Assembly (NCBI RefSeq): GCF_035222275.1
Contig: NW_026946359.1
Span: 6,014,001-6,078,000 of the forward strand
Reading direction: 5' to 3'
DNA length: 64,000 nucleotides
From: Podospora bellae-mahoneyi
Taxonomy: Eukaryota; Ascomycota; Sordariomycetes; Sordariales; Podosporaceae
The position numbers and the translations under genes are program-made. Below the pieces are notes generated by a model, which worked only from the letters and a program-made list of their open reading frames with translations, was not told the DNA's origin and made no database searches. Below, one piece after another: positions 1 to 11,342 of this stretch (the first letter of the stretch is position 1; every line of letters begins with the position of its first letter).

Positions 1-1796
1 GAGCAAATCAGCTTGCGGCCGCGTGAGTCCAGGAACTGAAATCAACATCATCTGCCACAGGAGACCTATCACCGTCGTCGTCGTCGCGATCACGCCCACC
101 ATTGGCCGTCGCGAAGTCCCGTGATAATTCCTATCTGCGGAGCCCAATTAACCCGGATCCCCCAGGCGTTCAATCAACGACGCTCCCCTTCAGGTCCATC
201 GCGGCTCTTACCACTAGCTGCGACAACTGCAATCTTGGTTGCTGCCGAAGCGGAGTGCAGCCTGTGAAACTACCTATCAAGCAACTGTAAGTTCATCTTG
301 GACCTACCACGATGCGGTTCCAGTGTGTTAGTTCGCGGGGCTTCCCTTTCTTCCCGTCGGACGGCGCTTTGGTCTTCCCGCAGCTGCATACGACACCGTC
401 GATATCTCTCCTGGCAGGGCAGCAAGGTGCTTCATTCTTTACCTTCGCGTGACCCCAGAGCTGCTCCTGTCTCTCGCACTTTTCTTTCTTTTTGCTTCAA
501 AATGAAACTCTGAAAACTGACACATTTGCCAGTTCGGACAGCCGACACAGTAGCTTGCTCATCCGACACCCAACGAAATCGTTGGATTTGACCGGTATGT
601 ACACGCCTCTTTCTTCACTGTCTTATCCCAGTGTCACTCATGATCGATCCGGTCTGGCTGGCAAAGGACGGCACGCCGGACCCCCTCAAATTCTGGCACA
701 CACACTCACATACACACGTAATCACCGTAGCTCGGTAGGGTCAAAGACCTGTCTAAGTTTAGACAGCCGGTCAGTATCTTCATGATGTTACCTGTTTGCC
801 TTCCTTGTCAACTCTTTTTGAAACACACCACCGCCCTGGACAGAAGAGGTAGATCGAAGTTCAGGAGATGGAGGGTGTTTGGAGAGGGGTAATGACATGG
901 GGGTTAGCCCTCTGCTTCCCAACCCAAAGGCTTGCAGCATCTATCTCTCCTGCCTGGGATTCCCCTACCGTTCCTTCACCCCTTCCTCTCTGGCGCTGAT
1001 AACCCTTGCTGGGCTTTGGGAGCGCGTTGAGTTGGTTGGCAAGGTGGGCCCTTGGGTCGTGCATATTCCGTCATGCATGCCAGCGCATCAGACTGGCACT
1101 GGCCCAAGGCGCCAAAAAGCGAGACTTGACCACCACTCAGGCGCCCTCCTCCTGTCGAATCATCCTGGCCTCTCACTTATATGCCTTCTAGCAAAGACCC
1201 CCAGCACTAACATTTTCGATTTGGTAGACTGAGAGAGCCTGCGCCAACGCTGCGTCGTGCTCCCGTTGACAAGCTACCCGTCTCTTGTTGTTCAGACCGT
1301 TGGGCCGCGCGAGTCGGGAATTTCCCCAGGCTCACCGTCACAGCATCGCAGAAAGTGCTCTCACGTGGCTGCGCTCACCCACGCCATCTCCCGAGAGGCC
1401 TTGGACTGAGCCACCCAAGTTTTGCCCCGCGACTACATCAGCCTGCATATGCTGTGGTGCGACCAATTGCACGGCACCCCTACCTTTTAATCGAGTGCCA
1501 ACGCATCACTCCCAATAGATTGGGTGCACATCCAGCCCAATCCACAGGTACAGAGTGACTTTGGAGCTTTAACCCACACAGTGAGCCCAAATAGATCAAG
1601 GACCTGGCTTCTCTATCACCGGCCTTGAACGACTTTTGGCATCAACCCGAGTGGTAAATCAGCCTTTCACAGCGCAACCGACACCTCTACTCTCTCATAC
1701 CGCCCCACTATAATCGGATTTCTTCTGTCCCCGCGCTACTGATTATCGCGATTTGTTGCGATTCGTCTCGGCTTCTCGTCGGCACATACTCACAGG
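1..1796. other. Gene-free upstream region of hapB
   Basis: No reading frame here has a recognisable family or plausible composition, and the short frames overlap on both strands. The segment just before the hapB start reads CACTCACAG-like up to the start codon (tactcacag at about 1787-1795), so a 5' UTR intron ending next to the ATG is possible. The first bases could belong to a neighbouring gene outside the window, but nothing supports a call. Confidence 0.5.
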
Positions 1797-2720
1797 ATGA
1801 TGGAATACGCACAATATCAACAACAACCACAAAGCGCGCATTCGCAACCACATATTCAGACAGGTTACCCGAGCTCTGCAGGCGGCAATAGCATCACCTC
1901 TCCAGCTCACGGAGTTCAAACATCCCCGATACTCCCTTCTCAGCATCAACAGCCCTCGCCCACGCAAACCCACAACATGTATCAAACTCAGTATGCCATG
2001 CCCCAGCACAACATGCAATATGCTGTGCCGGGGATCCAAGCAGCTGCCATGGCCGCCACTGCTGCTGCTTCTGGATCGTCATATCCCTACATGTCCTCGG
2101 ACCCAAGTCTGCAGCAGTCGCCAAGGATGTCTGGTGTTAACCCCAAGAAGGATGGCAGGACAGGCCCTCGTTCGCCTCAGCAGATGAACAGCATGCCGCA
2201 GCAAAGACGACTCAGCCAGGTTAACAGCCCGGGTGTTCCCAATGCGCCAGCCATGCTCAACCATGCTGGCCCACGCTCTACCATCCCGCCCCCGATGACT
2301 GCGGCGCAGCAGATGCCCCCGCCACAGTCCCCCGAAATCGCTTCCGGAGCCGTTGAGGAGTCGCCATTGTATGTCAATGCTAAGCAATTCCACCGGATCC
2401 TGAAGCGCAGAGTAGCCCGGCAAAGGTTAGAGGAAGCGCTGCGTCTTACCAGTAAGGGCCGCAGACCTTACCTCCACGAGTCTAGGCACAATCATGCCAT
2501 GCGGAGGCCCCGTGGACCCGGTGGGCGGTTCCTGACAGCCGACGAAGTGGCCCAGATGGAAAAGGACAAGGCAAATGGTGTCGAGACCAAGTTCGAGGAC
2601 ACGGCGACAAAGACATCCACGGGTGCCTCGAAAAGAAAATCAGACGGAGGCTCTGCGCCTGCGGCCAAAAAAGCGAAAAGAGCCAACTTGACTCCCGAAG
2701 ACGAAGAAGACGAGGAGTGA
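1797..2720 (+). CDS. hapB: CCAAT-binding factor subunit HapB (NF-YA family)
   Basis: This encodes a 307-aa single-exon protein that is the NF-YA/HAP2 subunit of the CCAAT-binding complex. In the nucleus NF-YA joins the HapC/HapE histone-fold dimer and makes the sequence-specific minor-groove contacts at CCAAT boxes. The diagnostic core is at about residues 188-246: a subunit-association helix (ESPLYVNAKQFHRILKRR), a short linker, then the DNA-binding segment with the conserved HESRHNHAMRRPRGPGGRF block. The N-terminal 180 residues are Gln/Pro/Ser/Met rich, typical of activation-type low-complexity sequence. The C-terminus is basic (KRKSDGG, AAKKAKR) with an acidic end (EDEEDEE), probably a nuclear localisation signal. 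The tandem ATG ATG follows an intron-like acceptor. The core is complete. Confidence 0.96.
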   Translation: MMEYAQYQQQPQSAHSQPHIQTGYPSSAGGNSITSPAHGVQTSPILPSQHQQPSPTQTHNMYQTQYAMPQHNMQYAVPGIQAAAMAATAAASGSSYPYMSSDPSLQQSPRMSGVNPKKDGRTGPRSPQQMNSMPQQRRLSQVNSPGVPNAPAMLNHAGPRSTIPPPMTAAQQMPPPQSPEIASGAVEESPLYVNAKQFHRILKRRVARQRLEEALRLTSKGRRPYLHESRHNHAMRRPRGPGGRFLTADEVAQMEKDKANGVETKFEDTATKTSTGASKRKSDGGSAPAAKKAKRANLTPEDEEDEE

Positions 2721-4376
2721 TAGGGGAGTGGTGGCGTTTTTATTTGGCGTGGGCGAAAGAGAAAAAAAGACGGGATGCGTTTCCCACTCTATACCCAGTA
2801 TTTTCTTATGTTGAAAGAAAGGTCATGATGTTATGACAGCCAACCTACTCTTGTTTACTCGAAATATTGGGATTGCGTGAGCAAACAACCGGACTGGTTC
2901 TGTTTTTGGCGAGGAGTAGGAGTCTTGGGGGGGAAGGGGGGGTGATGTCGTGTGTTTTACACTTGATCCTTCTTCAGATTGGGCAACGATACTTCCTTTT
3001 TATTTTATTTTTCTTATTGGGGTGTTTTATAAGCGCTTTTGCATCGACACACCGATGGGGCCTTTTAGTCCTTCCTGTTTCCTCTTTTTACTCTTCGAAT
3101 ACACTTCGCCTCACAGCAGCAAACCAAAGCATAGCGTTCGGTCTCGGTCGGTGGGAAACTCACGGGGTGTGGGACGGGTCGGGGAGAGGCAGGACAGGAG
3201 AATGGGAATACCGGTGTTTTCACTTTTTTCCTATTCTCTGAAATCATCTGCAATGGAAAGGAAAGATTGCACAAATATTTTATGAAATGGGTCACGACGG
3301 GATACCCCCCCTTTTTTTTTTTTTTTCTTCACAACATTGCGCCCGCGCCTTTTTGTTACTATGTTCGCAACACATACACACACACTTATACCTTCTTTTC
3401 AGCGTACTCTATGTCTGTGATTTACTTTGTGTTGTTTTGATTTCATCATATCACTTGAAGCGGATACCTTTTTCGTTTTCTTTTGCCTCGATTAGAGGTT
3501 TGTGGGTTTGCGGGTCGGGTTACCCAGAGAAGCCTGGGGTGATCAAAAAAAACTTGACGAGTACGTACACATGGAGTCTTTCGAAAGAGGAACGGAATTT
3601 AAGAGTATGGCACAGTTAGCTTAGTCTCGGGCCTGTTTTGGTTCGGAATCGCGATGCGTTTATGCCGTCTTTACCTTTGATGCTGTAGACAATGTACCAA
3701 CAGCCAATCCTCTGGCTAGGGTCGGATCTAGACTCTCGTAAAAGAAACAGTGAACCAAGCAAATTGTGCAGAGAAGCTTATTTTTGCTAGCTCCGATCTA
3801 TAAGATTCAAGAGATATACTGCATGTGCCTCCTTATTGGATCAGAGAGTGATATATCCTCCTGCATGGCGTCGTGATTTAAAGGGGGTTTGCTCGTGCTG
3901 TGGATTGGGTCCCCCGGGGTGGAGTGGGCAGTCAGCCGATTTGATTTGATGGATATGCATTTCAAGGGGGAAGAGAGGAAGGTGAGTGGTCGGTCGGAGG
4001 TTTTTGGTCTACCCTTGTCCACATGGTAGAGAGGGTCACAGAAGATATGGGATTGCTTCGAGAAGATTAGATTAGATCGGTTGTCAGATGGTGGTGCTGG
4101 GTTGGGTGAGCGCTGGTGAGCAACCTACCCACTGCCTCTTTGCCAATTGTGCGCCTAACCTATCAGGCAGCAACAACACCCATCACCGGGAAAAGAGAAA
4201 TGTGGGGCAAAACTGCCAGCTTGGGAGCCACACCTCGCTGTTGCTGCTCATTCACCATCAGTCCCAACGCAAGAGAGACGACAGGAGGCATAAACCGGGA
4301 AATTAAACGACAGCTTCAACGACGAAAGACTTGCATATCGCGCGAATTATTCGACGAGACATAACTATCAAGAAAC
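2721..4376. other. Intergenic spacer between hapB and LSM2
   Basis: The spacer holds the hapB 3' region and the LSM2 leader. It contains a C-run followed by a T-run (about 3305-3326) and several other T-rich stretches. No frame on either strand shows a recognisable domain. The T-rich part just after hapB looks like an ordinary 3' UTR. Confidence 0.5.
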
Positions 4377-5079
4377 ATGCTCTTCTTCAGGTATGCATTT
4401 GCCCCTCTTGGCTTTCAGGCATTGACGTTCTGGGGGTGTGTTTTCATGAATTTGGGGAGGGAAGTGAAGTGTGAATGGCGGGAAGGGAGGGGGGAAAATC
4501 ACAACACCGCATCGAAACTCTCATCCATCAAGAGAGTCACCGTCATGACCCAGACAAATGCAGCAATAAGGCATCACAAACACAGGCCCTCCCCTCCTTC
4601 CCGACCACCACACCATCCTCATCCCATACCCGATTACCCCGAATGCTAACTTTTACCTGAAAAGCTTCTTCAAAACCCTCATCGACCACGAGGTGACCGT
4701 CGAGCTCAAAAACGACATCCGCATCCGCGGCGTCCTCAAGAGTGTCGACCAATACCTCAACATCAAGCTCGACAACATCCAGGTGGTGGATGAGCTCAAG
4801 TATCCTCACTTGGTACGACGCCCGTCATACCAGTAACCTCTTGCAATGGAGAGTCAGCTGACAAAGGAGATGTAGAGCGCTGTCAAGAATGTCTTTATCA
4901 GAGGCTCGGTCGTGAGATATGTCCATCTGCCTTCCCAGTCGGTGGATATTGACTTGCTGGAGGATGCTACGAGGAGAGGTATGCTACATCTTGCCCAGCT
5001 TCTGCCTGATGATAAGGGTGCTGATGATCGGGAAAAAAACAAAACAGAGGCGGCAAACCAAGCTGTGAAGGCGAAGTGA
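4377..5079 (+). CDS. LSM2: U6 snRNA-associated Sm-like protein LSm2
   Basis: This is a 98-aa Sm-fold protein, a subunit of the nuclear LSm2-8 ring that binds the U6 snRNA 3' end and of the cytoplasmic LSm1-7 ring for decapping and decay. I place the exons at 4377-4390, 4665-4812, 4876-4978 and 5048-5079. All junctions are GT-AG and keep frame, and intron 1 has a perfect TGCTAAC branch site at 4644-4650. The product begins MLFFSFFKTLIDHEVTVELK, then RIRGVLKSVDQYLNIKLDN (Sm1 motif), and VFIRGSVVRYVHLP (Sm2 motif with the IRG signature). The first exon holds only 14 coding bases, so most of the protein does not show up as a simple open frame. Length matches the family. Confidence 0.96.
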
Positions 5080-5670
5080 GGAGACTGCTAGGAACGGCGC
5101 GGGGAGGTGAAACGAAGAAGGAGGTAGAAAAGCCAAAGCTACTCGTGGCATAAGAAGTATGGCGCTAACAGCCATGACGAAAGGGGAGGTGCGTAAAAGA
5201 CAACTGGTGTATTTGTTGTCCTTGCATCTCAGAGAGGGTTTGGATCTTATGCGCGGGAAGAAGAGGAGGAGAGGTGGAAATTGCCCAGGCTATTATTATT
5301 ATTGCAAATGGGTTAGGAGTATCTTGGTGGTAAAACATTGACACCGAGAGGAGGATAAAGGGTCATGCAGAATGTGGAATAAAATAAGTGCGTTTAATTC
5401 CTCATCACTTTGAAGCGTGTGTGTATCTTCGCAACCTTTTGCATGTCATTCCCCATTGTCACCTCTTCAACAAAGCCAGCACTGTGCGCCCATGTTTTCT
5501 TTACCCATTCATCAACAATCTTGCTCTCAATTGTGAAGTTACTATTGTCTTCCCCTCACCACAAAGCCAAATCCAAGACTTTCGATCGCATGAGGTTGAG
5601 TCATGTGTGGGGGTCAAGAAAGACTTGCATATTAGTCACTTATCCGCAAGCTTATTTCAACACATCAACA
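5080..5670. other. Spacer between LSM2 and tRNA-Met
   Basis: Nothing coding is recognised. It holds the LSM2 3' UTR, a short ATT repeat near 5291-5302 and the upstream flank of the tRNA. Confidence 0.5.
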
Positions 5671-5782
5671 GGGAGCTTGGCTCAGTTGGAAGAGCGCAGG
5701 TCTCATACGATTACAAGTATGATCTGGTTGTCTTAACACCAGAGTTATCCTGAGGTCGTGAGTTCGAGCCTCACAGTTCCCA
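5671..5782 (+). tRNA. tRNA-Met(CAT): Elongator tRNA-Met (CAT) with intron
   Basis: The mature 73-nt tRNA folds cleanly. The acceptor arm GGGAGCT pairs with AGTTCCC (one G-U), the D-stem is GCTC/GAGC, the anticodon stem is CAGGT/TCCTG around loop CTCATAA, and the T-arm is GTGAG-TTCGAGC-CTCAC. The T-T mismatch at positions 31/39 also occurs in yeast elongator tRNA-Met. A 39-nt intron (about 5708-5746) lies at the usual place one base 3' of the anticodon. A T-run (5787-5790) follows as a pol III terminator. The discriminator base is A at 5782. Confidence 0.93.
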
Positions 5783-5965
5783 TCTTCTTTTGCTTTTTGA
5801 GCCTGCCCCCCCACCGGCTTGGCCTTCTTTTTACTTAACACTATTTTATTACATCGTAGGTCTTCATATTTTGTTTCAACTGTTACATAATGCTATGACT
5901 AAACTACGCTGGACTCTTCACCCATCCCCCTATATCCCGACCTCTTCATATCCCAATCAAAACAA

Positions 5966-8707
5966 TCACCAATACACCACCCCCTCCTCCTCCTCCTCCT
6001 CCTCCTCCTCCTCCTCCTCTCTCCCATCTACACCCTCCTTCACCTCCAGCCTTCCGCCCTTCAACCTCCCCCTCTCCACAATCCACCGATCAATCCACCC
6101 CTTCATCCGTTTCCTGCTCTGTTCGCTCCCCACATTCACTGTCGGCACCACCCTCCCGATCCTCAAACCCATCACAAAAATCGCCAACTCCCTGAAGCTA
6201 GAATGCTCGCTATACGGCACCCCCAACAACACTCCCTCTTTGGTGCTTCCCCTCATGGGTATCAAATCCGCCTTGCGAAACCTACTCCTCCACGCCTTTC
6301 CATACAAGAGCTGCTCCATCGGTACGCTACCCGGGGCCATATCCGCCTTGATGTTTAGGCTCTTCAAACTCGGGGGGCGGTAGTTCCACCCCGAGGGCTT
6401 GAACCCTACAATCCGGGAGAATCCAAACCGGCGATTTTCCTCGAGGTAAGAGATGAGATTCTCCTTGTTGAGGTCAGACAGCGAGGCGAGATGGATTTGC
6501 GCCTCTTGGGGGTTGGGAGTAAGGAGGGAGATGAGCTCTGGGTCGTCGAGTTGGTTCACGATTTTGAGCTTGTAAGGCGAGGCGTAGATTTTGGATTGGA
6601 GAGCGAGGGCGATGCCGACGCAGATGCGCTCTTTGCCTATGGAGTAGGTGCCGCAAAGGATGAGGAGGCGGTTTCTCTGGGAGGGTTGGGGGTTTCCTGA
6701 GAGGGCGGTGAATGCGTTCAGGGGGGCAGTGGGAGTAGGTGGTTTAGAAGGTGGTGGCGGGGGGTCGTTTGTGGTGGTGGTGGTGGTGAAGAACTTGCTG
6801 ACTGAGGTGGATGGGGCGCCGCCTTCTCGGCGACGGAGGAGGGAGTCCCATTCTTTGTCGTCGTTGGAGATGAGGGCTTGGTTGAGGAGGGACGACATCT
6901 CTGCGCAGGTGGCGATGACGTCTTTTTGCGGAGGGAAGGAGTATTTTGGGTTGAGATAGGTGGTGTCTAGATAACAGACGTCAATTTTCTGGTGCTTTGT
7001 CTTGCCTGTTACGGCATCAATTGTCTCTGGGCGGAGGTGAGGGTGCTCAAGGTGAGCTTGACAGGCTCGGAAATCCCCACAGTGCAAGATCCGATGTGTC
7101 TTGTCTTTTCCCATGGCCTTCTCAAACAAGAATAGAGAGCTACCGGGGCAATGGTTGGCGGGGATCATTGTTACTGTGACCCCCTGTGTATGCGGGACTG
7201 GAACGGTTTTGTCAAACTCAAGCTCAACGACATATTTAGCCGCTGTCTTTAGCTGTGTCTTGACGAGTGACCCCGTTACTTTGCTGCAATAAATCGGGCC
7301 GTGAGTCCAGTTCGCCGTGAGGCCAATGTAGTGATCACTGTGAAAGTGACTAAGAAAGTAGGCCTTGCAGCCCTCCACAGCACCATACCTGAAGGCATCA
7401 ACACAAATCGAGAACCCAGGCATAATCTTGTAAAACGGACAAGTCCGCTTATACGCCGGCATTCCTCTCGAGGCGTTCTCTGCCGCAGCAGCCGCTGCCC
7501 AAGCGGTATCCTCAGCATGTCCAGACATGAGCCTAGCAAATGCTGAGCCCGAGCTGCCAGCTGAAGTCTTCTCACCGAGACTGATAGGATTCGCCTGTCC
7601 TGGTCTAGGCACAGCCGCTTTCGCAAACCTCTTTCCCACCTCAGCACCATCGATCGTTTTATTCTCTTCGAGTGCCGCTGGTGGCTTGGGCTGCGGTAGC
7701 GGCGTCGGATTCCCATCCAGACAGGTATTGACATGCTCCGAAGCCACCTGCTCTGACGCACCCGCCAAACTGCCCCCGCATATTGGACATGCTTCCATCA
7801 TCTCTTCATCAGTACGTCTGTCCATACCAAACTCTTCATAACCCTCCAACATGGCTTGCTCTTCCATGTCCCGCATAGCTTGGAGTTCTTCGCCGGTGAA
7901 ATCCTCGTCGAATTCCTCTTCGCCTAACTCATCGATTGGCTCCTCTTCTGCAGGTCCATCATTCGATGTCAAATTCGCTCCGGAGGTCTCATGTCGCAGC
8001 AGCGGCACCTTGCCCTTTACTTCTCGATCTTGATCTTCGTCATCCCTGTCTGTTATCCTGGTCCCGTTGGTAAGTCTGTCGCCGGTAGTAGTCTCGCAAA
8101 CATTTTCTGCGGGGTCTGCAGACGCAAGGGTAGGTCTCACCCTTGATGGAGTCGTCGAGTCGTCATCATTGCTCGTTTCGTTTTCATCCCCGTCCTCGTC
8201 AGAAGAGGAGTCGTCCAAAAATGGATTTGGAACCTTCTTCTTCGCAGATGGCTTCCTCGGCTCGTTCTGCTCCTTTTTGACTGTCGTCGACTCGGCATCC
8301 CCTGAAACCGCCCTCGATTCCTCCCCACCCTCCTGCAAACCGAAACTCAACCTCCTCTTCTTAACCGACCCCCCATTCTCATTATACCTCTCCCCTCCCC
8401 CCTCCTCCTCCTCCACGGGCCTCTTGACGTAATCATCCGCCCCGTACATATCTTCCTCGTCCTCTTCTCCCCCCTCCCCTACCCCCCCTTCAACCCCCCC
8501 AATAAACAAGTCATCATCCTCCGTCTTCTTAAAATAACTCAAAATGCTCGCATTCGGCTTCGTCTTCACCTTCGGCCCTTTCGTCACAGGCTGCACCTTC
8601 GTCCGCGCCCCAGGCGGTTTATTCGGTGTGATCGTTTTTTGCTTCAATTTCGGCTTCGGTGTCGCCGCCGTCTTTGGCTTGGCTTTTGATATTCTTGCGG
8701 GAGCCAT
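5966..8707 (-). CDS. PSO2: DNA interstrand cross-link repair nuclease PSO2/SNM1
   Basis: This 913-aa single-exon protein is a metallo-beta-lactamase/beta-CASP 5' exonuclease of the SNM1/Pso2 family, which acts on DNA interstrand cross-links in the nucleus. The long basic, Ser- and acidic-rich N-terminus holds a UBZ4-type zinc finger (CPICGG...HVNTC, from about residue 304). The catalytic part starts near residue 430: motif 2 HFHSDHYIGL (about 453), NHCPGSSLFLFE (about 518), HCGDFRA (about 541), YLDTTY (about 577), and the beta-CASP GTYSIGKERI and PYSEHSS (about 829) motifs. I chose the ATG at 8707 (acaaaATGGC). The frame stays open to an ATG at 8896, but the extra 63 residues look like translated leader. 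The C-terminus ends in about 12 consecutive Glu encoded by a (TCC)n tract. Confidence 0.95.
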   Translation of the reverse strand: MAPARISKAKPKTAATPKPKLKQKTITPNKPPGARTKVQPVTKGPKVKTKPNASILSYFKKTEDDDLFIGGVEGGVGEGGEEDEEDMYGADDYVKRPVEEEEGGGERYNENGGSVKKRRLSFGLQEGGEESRAVSGDAESTTVKKEQNEPRKPSAKKKVPNPFLDDSSSDEDGDENETSNDDDSTTPSRVRPTLASADPAENVCETTTGDRLTNGTRITDRDDEDQDREVKGKVPLLRHETSGANLTSNDGPAEEEPIDELGEEEFDEDFTGEELQAMRDMEEQAMLEGYEEFGMDRRTDEEMMEACPICGGSLAGASEQVASEHVNTCLDGNPTPLPQPKPPAALEENKTIDGAEVGKRFAKAAVPRPGQANPISLGEKTSAGSSGSAFARLMSGHAEDTAWAAAAAAENASRGMPAYKRTCPFYKIMPGFSICVDAFRYGAVEGCKAYFLSHFHSDHYIGLTANWTHGPIYCSKVTGSLVKTQLKTAAKYVVELEFDKTVPVPHTQGVTVTMIPANHCPGSSLFLFEKAMGKDKTHRILHCGDFRACQAHLEHPHLRPETIDAVTGKTKHQKIDVCYLDTTYLNPKYSFPPQKDVIATCAEMSSLLNQALISNDDKEWDSLLRRREGGAPSTSVSKFFTTTTTTNDPPPPPSKPPTPTAPLNAFTALSGNPQPSQRNRLLILCGTYSIGKERICVGIALALQSKIYASPYKLKIVNQLDDPELISLLTPNPQEAQIHLASLSDLNKENLISYLEENRRFGFSRIVGFKPSGWNYRPPSLKSLNIKADMAPGSVPMEQLLYGKAWRSRFRKADLIPMRGSTKEGVLLGVPYSEHSSFRELAIFVMGLRIGRVVPTVNVGSEQSRKRMKGWIDRWIVERGRLKGGRLEVKEGVDGREEEEEEEEEEEEGVVYW
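5981..6021. repeat. (TCC)n trinucleotide microsatellite inside PSO2
   Basis: An uninterrupted run of about 12 TCC units encodes the poly-glutamate run just before the PSO2 stop codon. Its length is likely to differ between strains. Confidence 0.9.
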
Positions 8708-9439
8708 TTTGTCGACTGGGGCGTGGGGAGGGGGGAGAAGGCAAGTCGATCGGAGTTGGCAAAAGTGCAACACGTTGAGAACGCGACGAGTGTTGGGAGG
8801 GGTGGCGTAAAATGTCCGCCACTGGGAGGGGAGCAAAACGCTAGGTCTGCGCGGTGTCACGTGCCCTGCACTTAGAGAACGAGCCAAGGGGGTCAAGGCA
8901 AAGGAGACATGAGAACAAAGAGAATATTGATTTGTCCTGTGCTATTGGATACAGCTTGGTTCAAGAGGCGGGAAGCTCAGCTAGTCGTCCGCCAGGGCCA
9001 AACTTTCCTCGTTCTAGACCCGAGGTGCCGAGGTAGTCTCATCCTATTCGCGCCAGAAATAGGGGCTTCTAGGTATGGCTCACAGGCCTCAAAACATTGT
9101 CGTAAGCCGATGAGAGGTGGTAGAGACTATCAACAACTCCAACGGCACATCTCTCTTTTGCATATTCACATCTGGGACCGACGTCCGGTACGCAATTACA
9201 GACATTTGGTAGAAAAGTTCATTGGTATTGCATTTGACGCTATGGTCCCGCTTTTTATCCCCTTTATTGAATGCTGATCCGGAAAAACGCTGGCTTTTCA
9301 TAACCACAGAGGTATCCCATATCCGCTTCCGTTTCAGTAATATTGCTCTTGAGCGGTATAATACCCGGTGTCATCACATAGTCCTCCTTCTTGTCCTCCT
9401 TCTCGCCACTGACGGTGCTCTACACTCCCTAGAGGTACT
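8708..9439. other. PSO2 promoter region and eIF3d 3' flank
   Basis: This gap of about 730 bp holds the PSO2 leader and promoter (a CACGTG-like motif lies near 8859) and the 3' flank of eIF3d. No other gene is recognised. Confidence 0.5.
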
Positions 9440-11342
9440 CTACTCCTCCGCCTCCTGAACCGGCTCGGCGACCTCGTCCTCATCGTCATCCAAGCTCCCA
9501 GCAGGGACCTGGTAGAGTCGGAGGATGTTCTTGTTGGGGTCCTTGACCAAAATGTACTTGCCCTCTGGCTGCTGAAGAACCATGTCGGCGATGGTACGAA
9601 CGATACCCCAGCCGTTGGACAGCTGGAGGTTCATCTGGTTGGCAAAGTCCTTAGGCTTCCAGCCAACAACGCCGAGAATGACGTGCTTGTCATTGGTCTT
9701 GGGGTTCGCGCGAGACACGAAACTGGTGAAAGCAGAGTTAGCCACCGCATGTTCCAACAGATACACAGAACAGGACAAAAACATACCCAATCTTCATGAC
9801 ATCAGCCTTGGCAAGAATAGACTGAACAGTCCATCTGGCGAGCTTGCAGCTGTTGTTCTTCATCTCAGTGGCAACTACAGCACCACGCTGAGACACAAGC
9901 TTGGTCCTCCAGTCAAGGCCACCACCGCTTCCTTGAGCCTTGCTGTCAAACTCGTTGAGAGCGTGGACAGTAACGAACTGGTTCTCGTTGTTGAGAGCGC
10001 TCTTTTGCACCGCATCCAACTCGGTGCGGACGATAAGATAAGTGGGGCTCTCCTCGGTGGTGGAAAGATCGAACCGCCTGTACTTGTAGGCCTTGGACGC
10101 AGGGGGCACGGACTCCTCGGGGGAGTAGAAGGGGTTTTCGTGAGCCATGCTGACCTTGTGCTGCTCAAGCACAACCTGGTTGGCAAAGTTGTGGTTGATA
10201 TAGGTAGCCTCCTCCGCGAGCGCGGTGGGCTGGTTGATAGAATCCTTGGATCCTTCGGAAGCCTCGAGCGGCGCATCGGCGGCGTTCTCGTTGACGGTGA
10301 CCATGTCAAGAGCGGCGTTGTCGCGCTTGTCAAAGAAGACCTTGTTGCCCTGTCTGACAATGACGATATCCCAAGAGTAGACGGAACGGGGGGCGCACAT
10401 CAGCATCGAGAGAATGCTATCAGTGGCGAAGATGGTGGCCTCCTCCTTGTCAGCGAGCTCCTGGATGATAGGATCCACAGAGGTCGTGACGTTGTAGGCA
10501 GCACGGTCAAGCGCAAGAAGCTTGCGCTCCGAGTTCTTGACTGGTGGCTTGTCGTAGGAGCGGTCGTAGGCATTTACGAAACCGTAGCTGTCGATATCCT
10601 CACCCTCGTCCGTCTCGAGGTTCAGCTTGCTAAGACGGTTGTAGTCAATCTCCTCAAGCAAGGTCCAGTTGGGCTTGATGTTGACCGAAGCATCACGGTT
10701 GCGAGCAGGCTTGTCGTAATCCTTCCAGCCAAAGCGACGACCGCCGCGAGCATTGCCGCCACCGCGGGCACCGCCCCGGCTGTCATAGCCTCCGCCATAT
10801 TGCCCACCGCGACCGGCACGCTGGAACTGTTGACGACCACCGGCGGCTCTGGCATCTCCCCTTCCACCGCGCTGGCCACCGCGGCCACGGGTGAAAACGG
10901 CACCACGGCCGAAGCGGGTCTTGGTTGAGTCGCGAACGTTGGAGACAACGGAGAAGGAAGCCTCGTCCTCGGCGACAGGAGGAGTGAACAGAGAAGCGGA
11001 ACCGGCACCATAGACTTGTTGGTCTGGAGAGAGCAGATGTTAGTACGCATAGCAGATACAAATCGCACGTATGCGAGCGATGACCCCTTGTGACAGATCC
11101 ATCCAGCACCCACCTCTAAAGTTCCTGTTGAATTGCTGTCTGCCACCACGGCCGTCTCTGCCATCCTTGTTGTCGGTCCAGTCAGCCATGCGACCGAGCT
11201 TGTCGCTCTTGGAGAATGGGGCGTAGGGAACGCCGTTGAGGGTGGTCTCGGTGGTAACCGGGGGGCCCCAAGTGCCCTCATGCTCGGGCAACGAGTTGAT
11301 CAGGTCGACCAGGGCCGACTCGCCTGGTGGTGGGACAGCCAT
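9440..11342 (-). CDS. eIF3d: Translation initiation factor eIF3 subunit D
   Basis: This is a 582-aa eIF3d (eIF3 p66/Moe1 family), the cap-interacting peripheral subunit of eIF3 in the cytoplasm. Exons in transcript order are 11342-11114, 11023-9787 and 9722-9440. All are GT-AG and in frame, and intron 1 has a GTACTAAC branch site. The N-terminus carries the family hallmark ([20 protein letters not shown]). A Gly/Arg-rich RGG-like stretch follows (about residues 115-165), then the long conserved domain with [31 protein letters not shown] and [20 protein letters not shown]. The acidic C-terminus ends [16 protein letters not shown]. Length is normal for fungi. The start ATG has family-like sequence directly after it. 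Confidence 0.95.

Noticed and set aside
9582-10928. 448-codon open frame on the plus strand
   Set aside because: It is the antisense shadow of the GC-biased eIF3d exon, rich in Val/Leu/Gly/Ala runs.
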